Shown piece by piece: positions 6,137 through 9,613 of a stretch of DNA of 9,613 nucleotides. The position numbers were made by a program, and so were the translations under genes. Source of the stretch: CAZUVM01 sp964623885. GTDB lineage: Bacteria > Verrucomicrobiota > Verrucomicrobiia > Limisphaerales > UBA8199. Every line of letters begins with the position of its first letter. Within the stretch, counting starts at the first letter, position 1. Under the pieces are notes generated by a model. The model had not been told where the DNA came from. It did not search any database and saw only the letters and a program-made list of their open reading frames with translations. Where the stretch lies: NCBI GenBank assembly GCA_964623885.1, contig CAZUVM010000204.1, positions 1 to 9,613 of the forward strand, in the 5' to 3' direction.

Positions 6137-6496
6137 ATGAAAACGCTTCTTTCTCTGGTTGCGTTTGCCAGCCTCATCGTTTTGACGGGCTGTGGCGGAG
6201 ACAACTCTCACCAAACCGCCGCTTCAACTAACAGCGCCAGCAGCGGCAATCCTTTAGATGCGCCCGGGGATTACCTTAAGGCGCTGGGCAAAAGTCAGCA
6301 GTCAGCGGTCAAGACTGTTGATACGACTTCGTTGGACAAAGCCATTCAGATGTTCAACGTGGACCAGGGACGCAACCCGCGCGACCTGAACGAGTTAGTT
6401 GAAAAGAGATACATTCCCAAAATCCCGGATACTCCCTACGGGATGAAACTTGTTTACGATGCCAACTCAGGCAGCGTCAAAGTGGCTCCGCAATAG
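6137..6496 (+). CDS. Lipoprotein with a type II secretion pseudopilin-like C-terminal domain
   Basis: The 119-residue product starts MKTLLSLVAFASLIVLTGCG, a lipoprotein signal with lipobox LTGC and the lipidated cysteine at residue 19. A Ser/Asn/Thr-rich linker runs to about residue 40. Residues 64-119 include SLDKAIQMFNVDQGRNPRDL, ELVEKRYIPKIPDTPYGMKL and VYDANSGSVKV. This pattern (a helix ending in a short sequence, Gly-x-x-P-x-x-L-x-x-L-(V/I), then Ile-Pro-x-x-Pro, then Tyr-Gly, then YD-x-x-(S/T)G-x-V) matches the C-terminal part of GspG-type major pseudopilins. The hydrophobic pilin N-terminal helix and prepilin peptidase site are absent, replaced by lipidation, so it is probably not a pilus subunit. 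It sits between an intrinsic terminator and the M50B-like gene. Its function is unknown. Confidence 0.75.
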   Translation: MKTLLSLVAFASLIVLTGCGGDNSHQTAASTNSASSGNPLDAPGDYLKALGKSQQSAVKTVDTTSLDKAIQMFNVDQGRNPRDLNELVEKRYIPKIPDTPYGMKLVYDANSGSVKVAPQ

Positions 6497-6532
6497 CCGG
6501 CTTTTAGGCTGGGATCCCTTCAGTTCGCTTAC

Positions 6533-6604
6533 CGGGCAGGCGTCAACCACCAGAATTGGACTTCTTGCTGCTTGGTGTTTTCAGTTTGAGGATTAACCTG
6601 CCCG
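6533..6604 (+). other. Separated 8-bp inverted repeat ending just before a GTG start
   Basis: CGGGCAGG (6533-6540) and CCTGCCCG (6597-6604) are exact complements separated by 56 bases, and the right copy ends one base before GTG 6606. In the leader RNA this pairing could bring the upstream region next to the start codon or limit access to it. No other promoter or ribosome binding site is clear in the 109-base gap, apart from a GAGG at 6588-6591, 14 bases before the GTG. A long-range 8-bp match can arise by chance. Confidence 0.2.
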
Positions 6605-6605
6605 C

Positions 6606-7259
6606 GTGCTGAAATGGTTCAAAACGATTATTGCGCTTATCCTACTGCCGGTCTGCATTGGGGCGGCGGAAGCGCTATGGCGCGTGTTGGCGGCCAGTGG
6701 AAAGGCGGATACGGTCTGGGTTGCCATGGTAGCCGGGGCCGGTTGCTGGCTGGCGATTTACCTTCTGCTGCCAAAACCGCTGTGGGTTTATGTTGTCGGC
6801 CATGAACTGACGCATGCGCTATGGACTTGGCTGCTGGGCGGCAGGGTTAAAGGATTCAAAGTCTCATGCAACGGAGGACACGTTATCGTTACGAAAAGCA
6901 ATTTTGCCATCGCCCTGGCGCCGTATTTCTTCCCGTTATACGCTATGCTCGTGGTCGGGACGTTTGCCGCAGGAGACCTCGTGTGGCATTGGCACCGCTA
7001 TGCTGTATGGTTCCATTTAATGTTAGGAGCCGCATACGCATTTCACATAACGCTGACCTGTCACATCCTGAAAACGGAACAGAGCGACATTACGGAGCAG
7101 GGGTACTTGTTTTCCGGAGTAGTCATCTTTATTGGCAATATAGTTGTGCTGTTAGTTGGAATTCCACTATTGACCGGCACGGTCGGGGTGAGGGATGCGT
7201 TCAGTTGGTGGGGAAATTCAACCGCTCATACGGTGCAACGATTGGCGGGATACTTGTAG
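6606..7259 (+). CDS. M50B-like integral membrane zinc metalloprotease (HELTH motif)
   Basis: The 217-residue product has about six hydrophobic segments (roughly 5-27, 38-55, 60-80, 100-122, 133-153 and 168-190). HELTH (66-70), within the third segment, matches the HExxH zinc-binding and catalytic motif. It is followed by LLGGRVKGFKV and NGGHV (89-93), the pattern seen in M50B-like membrane peptidases related to site-2 proteases. APYFFPLYA (105-113) resembles their proline-bearing loop. Asp161 in the conserved-looking TEQSDITEQGY is a plausible third zinc ligand, though no classical LDG motif occurs. No PDZ or CBS domain is present. Such proteins may cleave membrane-embedded substrates, but none can be named here. 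GTG 6606 is the first start after an in-frame TAA at 6594-6596. Confidence 0.75.
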   Translation: MLKWFKTIIALILLPVCIGAAEALWRVLAASGKADTVWVAMVAGAGCWLAIYLLLPKPLWVYVVGHELTHALWTWLLGGRVKGFKVSCNGGHVIVTKSNFAIALAPYFFPLYAMLVVGTFAAGDLVWHWHRYAVWFHLMLGAAYAFHITLTCHILKTEQSDITEQGYLFSGVVIFIGNIVVLLVGIPLLTGTVGVRDAFSWWGNSTAHTVQRLAGYL

Positions 7260-7318
7260 GAAAGTCAATGCCAGATTGCGCTTGATATGCCCCAACGGTT
7301 CAGGCGAAATGGCCGACG

Positions 7319-7331
7319 CGGAATGATTCCG
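7319..7331. promoter_or_regulatory. 13-base palindrome just upstream of the EIIA gene
   Basis: CGGAAT, a central G, then ATTCCG (7319-7331) forms a symmetrical site that ends five bases before ATG 7337. It is bordered by two copies of CCGACG (7313-7318 and 7329-7334). The only purine-rich candidate for a ribosome binding site, GGAA (7320-7323), lies inside the palindrome, so a hairpin or a bound repressor could affect initiation. The site is short and its role is unproven. Confidence 0.25.
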
Positions 7332-7336
7332 ACGGT

Positions 7337-7801
7337 ATGGATTTAGGCGATATTCTCAGCAAAGAGCAGATCATTACCGACTTGCGGGCGACCAACCGCT
7401 GGGAGGCTATTGATGAGTTAATCAATAACCTTGTCGCCACGGGCAAAATCAAACCGGAACATCACGATGCGATCGCGGCAGTGGTGAAGAAGCGGGAATC
7501 TTCGATGAGCACCGGGATTGGGTTCGGCATTGGTATCCCCCACGCCTCGACAGATCTGATTTACGAAGTAGTGGGGGCATTAGGCCGCTCAACCAAAGGC
7601 GTGAATTTCGATGCCCTGGACAACCAACCGGTTAATCTGGTGATGCTCTTTCTCGTGCCGCAGGGGCAATTTCAAAAGCATCTTCATACCTTGGCGAACA
7701 TCGCCAAGCTGTTACACAAAGCCGAGTTCCGGCAGGCCCTTGAACAAGCTCCCGATGCTGCCACGATGCTGCAAATTATCAAGGATCAGGGGAAAAAGTA
7801 A
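7337..7801 (+). CDS. ptsN: PTS EIIA protein, fructose/nitrogen-regulatory type (PtsN-like)
   Basis: The 154-residue product is a stand-alone PTS EIIA-2 domain of the usual length. It has the N-terminal helical part (WEAIDELINNL, 22-32), then KRESSMSTGIGFGIGIPHAS, in which His69 is the expected phosphorylation site. The helper histidine region KHLHTLANIAKLL (114-126) and the beta-strand PVNLVMLFLVP (98-108) also match the family. These cytoplasmic proteins accept phosphate from HPr or NPr. No EIIB, EIIC, HPr, EI or rpoN gene is visible, so a regulatory role of the EIIA-Ntr kind is likelier than sugar uptake. ATG 7337 lies 77 bases after the protease-like gene. A 157-base gap then separates it from argS. 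The symbol is by family resemblance only. Confidence 0.88.
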   Translation: MDLGDILSKEQIITDLRATNRWEAIDELINNLVATGKIKPEHHDAIAAVVKKRESSMSTGIGFGIGIPHASTDLIYEVVGALGRSTKGVNFDALDNQPVNLVMLFLVPQGQFQKHLHTLANIAKLLHKAEFRQALEQAPDAATMLQIIKDQGKK

Positions 7802-7858
7802 CCCGCTTGAACTCAGGGCTAAATGGGTTAAATACTGGATTGGCTTAAATAGGAGACT

Positions 7859-7886
7859 TTGACCGGAGATTTGGCTCACCTAGAAA
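7859..7886 (+). promoter_or_regulatory. Candidate sigma-70 type promoter upstream of argS
   Basis: In the 157-base gap before argS, TTGACC (7859-7864) matches the -35 consensus at five of six bases. After 16 bases it is followed by TAGAAA (7881-7886), four of six for the -10. It would give a leader of about 65-70 bases. I see no clear hairpin terminator for the EIIA gene in this gap, only a short CGGTT/AACCG repeat near 7910-7925. The call is by pattern only. Confidence 0.3.
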
Positions 7887-7958
7887 GTCGCTTTCTGCCG
7901 CCTGGACGGTTTAAATGAACCGGCTTACTCGCATAACTTATTTGCAACTTAGCAGTTT

Positions 7959-9613
7959 GTGCTCCCTTATCATTTGATTCAAAAGCGCCTGCAAAGCGCG
8001 GTCAAAATAGTGCTGCCGGATGCAGAAGCTGGTTCTGTGCTGGTGCGCCCCTGTCCAGACCCGAAGTTCGGGGATTACCAGACCAATGCCCTGATGAGCC
8101 TGGCCAAGGCGCGGCGAATGAACCCGCGCCAATTAGCGGCTGATGTTTTAGCCAAACTGGATGTTCGCGATATTTGTGAGCAGGTCGACATAGCCGGTGC
8201 TGGGTTCCTCAATTTCCGGCTTAAACCTGCGGCTGTTGAGAAAGCGCTCGAATCTGCCGCTCGCGGCGAAGGCTTGTTTTTCGAAAGAATCGATCAGCCG
8301 CGCACGATTGTAATCGATTACAGCTCGCCGAATATCGCCAAATCGATGCATGTCGGACATATCCGTTCGACGATTCTCGGCGACAGCCTGGCTCGGACGC
8401 TGCGGCAGTTAGGGCATCGGGTCATCACCGACAACCACCTGGGCGATTGGGGCACCCAGTTCGGGATGTTGCTGGTGGGCTGGAAGACCGCCTTGAGCCA
8501 GGAAAAACTCAAAACCGACCCGCTGGCGGAACTCGAGAGGCTCTACAAGCTTATCAGCAGCCGGTGCGATCCCGAAAAGCCGGGGTTCGATGCCGCAACG
8601 CTCGATCGGGCGCGCAGCGAGCTTGTAAAACTCCAAGCCGGAGACCCGGAGAATCTTGCAATCTGGCAGGAAATGCGCCGACTTTCGCAGGCCAAATTCG
8701 ATGCTATTTACGAGCGACTGGGAGGGAAGTTCGATTTCACGCTCGGCGAGAGTTTTTACAATCCGCGGCTGCCCGGGGTGGTTTCTGAGCTTTTGGCCAA
8801 GGGTATCGCGACCGAGAGCCGCGGTGCCAAGGCTATTCTATCAAACGGTTCAGTCCCACCGAAGGAGGACCCTTTCTTGATTCAAAAAGAAGGAGAATGG
8901 GTGCCCAATCCGTTTATCATCCAAAAGCAGGATGGCGGATTTAACTACGCCACAACCGACCTTGCCACGCTGGCTCATCGGCTCGATAGCTGGCACGCCG
9001 ATGAGATCATCTATGTGACGGACGGACGCCAACAGCTGCATTTCCGTCAATTATTCGCCTCTTTCCGGCGCTGGCATCCGGAGGCGAAGGTTCGGCTGGC
9101 GCATGTTTGGTTCGGCTCTATCCTGGGTGAAGATGGCAAGCCCTTCAAAACGCGTTCCGGGGAGACGGTTCGCCTTTCGGAACTCCTGGACGAGGCCGAA
9201 GAACGCGCGTTAAAGGTGGTAACGGAGAAATGCCCCGACTTGGATGAGGCGGCCCGACGCCAGATCTCCAGAGTGGTAGGGATTGGAGCAGTAAAGTATG
9301 CCGACCTGCTGCCTAATCGCCAAAGCGACTACGTTTTTAGCTGGGACAAGATGCTGGCTCTCCACGGCAATACGGCGCCTTACTTGCAATACGCTTACGC
9401 CCGAATTCAAAGTATCTTCCGGAAGCAGGATACGCTACCAGGAAGCCAATCGCCTGGGATAGCGAAGATCCGACTGGACGCTCCGCAGGAACTTGCGCTA
9501 GCCAAGCAGTTGCTCAACTTCGGATTGGTGCTCGAAGGCGTGGAGGAGGAATACCGCCCGAACTTCCTCTGCAATTACCTGTTTGAGCTTGCGGGGCTGT
9601 TCACTTCCTTTTA
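7959..9613 (+). CDS. argS: Arginyl-tRNA synthetase (partial, 3' end beyond the window)
   Basis: This class I synthetase attaches arginine to tRNA-Arg in the cytoplasm. The frame is open from 7953 to the window edge, giving 551 codons without a stop. The product begins MLPYHLIQKRLQSAVK, then RPCPDPKFGDYQTNALMSLA, the additional N-terminal domain of ArgS. The catalytic domain follows with DYSSPNIAKSMHVGHIRST, the HIGH-type motif HVGH being residues 131-134. Next come DNHLGDWGTQFGML, the aminoacyl-adenylate region NYATTDLA, and YVTDGRQQLHF. The KMSKS counterpart has the altered form GKPFKTRSGE (from Lys394) usual in many ArgS proteins. LHGNTAPYLQYAYARI leads into the tRNA-binding DALR domain, and the visible end LFTSF fits its continuation. 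The only upstream starts in frame are GTG 7959 and TTG 7974; the first ATG is codon 46, inside conserved sequence. GTG 7959 is preferred, although it has no Shine-Dalgarno sequence. Confidence 0.97.
   Translation, partial: MLPYHLIQKRLQSAVKIVLPDAEAGSVLVRPCPDPKFGDYQTNALMSLAKARRMNPRQLAADVLAKLDVRDICEQVDIAGAGFLNFRLKPAAVEKALESAARGEGLFFERIDQPRTIVIDYSSPNIAKSMHVGHIRSTILGDSLARTLRQLGHRVITDNHLGDWGTQFGMLLVGWKTALSQEKLKTDPLAELERLYKLISSRCDPEKPGFDAATLDRARSELVKLQAGDPENLAIWQEMRRLSQAKFDAIYERLGGKFDFTLGESFYNPRLPGVVSELLAKGIATESRGAKAILSNGSVPPKEDPFLIQKEGEWVPNPFIIQKQDGGFNYATTDLATLAHRLDSWHADEIIYVTDGRQQLHFRQLFASFRRWHPEAKVRLAHVWFGSILGEDGKPFKTRSGETVRLSELLDEAEERALKVVTEKCPDLDEAARRQISRVVGIGAVKYADLLPNRQSDYVFSWDKMLALHGNTAPYLQYAYARIQSIFRKQDTLPGSQSPGIAKIRLDAPQELALAKQLLNFGLVLEGVEEEYRPNFLCNYLFELAGLFTSF

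Noticed and set aside
5703..6137. 144-codon open frame on the - strand spanning the end of recG, the lipoprotein gene and the terminator
   Set aside because: It crosses a strong + strand terminator and a clear lipoprotein signal on the other strand, and its sequence looks non-coding.
6866..7285. 139-codon + strand ORF in another frame
   Set aside because: It overlaps the M50B-like gene, whose HELTH motif and regular membrane segments show the real frame. The alternative protein is rich in Arg, Ser and His with no recognisable pattern.
7802..7958. Search for a tRNA or riboswitch in the gap before argS
   Set aside because: No cloverleaf, T-loop motif or T-box-like element is visible, only short repeats and a possible promoter.
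8447..8788. 113-codon + strand ORF in another frame
   Set aside because: It lies within the argS catalytic domain, which is continuous in the correct frame.

Overview
The window looks like ordinary chromosome from a heterotrophic, moderately GC-rich Gram-negative bacterium, most plausibly a soil or freshwater Verrucomicrobiota (Pedosphaera/Limisphaerales-like). That placement is inferred from the protein style: two tiny Ser/Thr/Asn-rich lipoproteins, a lipidated protein with a pseudopilin-like tail, an M50B-like membrane protease, and generally weak Shine-Dalgarno sequences. It does not rest on a marker gene. All supported genes lie on the + strand. I see no tRNA, rRNA, CRISPR array, insertion sequence, phage or toxin-antitoxin module.

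Layout. Bases 1-136 hold the C-terminal end of what is probably trigger factor (tig). Bases 137-333 are a spacer with a perfect 11-bp hairpin and a possible 37-codon ORF. This ORF overlaps by four bases the GTG start of a 606-residue polytopic membrane protein (334-2154) that resembles GT-C-type glycosyltransferases. Next come an altronate/galactarate dehydratase-family enzyme (2194-3747) and the branch-migration helicase RecG (about 3799-5835). A 48-residue lipoprotein (5893-6039) follows, then two consecutive hairpins, the second a textbook intrinsic terminator. A new unit begins with a 119-residue lipoprotein with a pseudopilin-like C-terminus (6137-6496). After it lie an HELTH-containing membrane protease-like protein (6606-7259), a PTS EIIA(Fru/Ntr)-type protein (7337-7801), and arginyl-tRNA synthetase (argS, from GTG 7959, running off the right edge).

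How the genes fit together. tig, recG and argS are housekeeping genes for protein folding, replication-fork repair and translation. The dehydratase suggests use of hexuronates or aldarates, but no other gene of that pathway is present. The EIIA protein has its phosphorylatable histidine but no HPr, EI or permease beside it, so a regulatory role is likelier than sugar transport. The two lipoproteins, the M50B-like protein and the membrane protein act at the cell envelope. I see no convincing multi-gene undescribed system. The items most worth following are the unnamed membrane protein family with its possible overlapping upstream ORF, the lipidated pseudopilin-like protein with a possibly leaderless start, the M50B-like protein, and the structured 3' region of the 48-residue lipoprotein gene.
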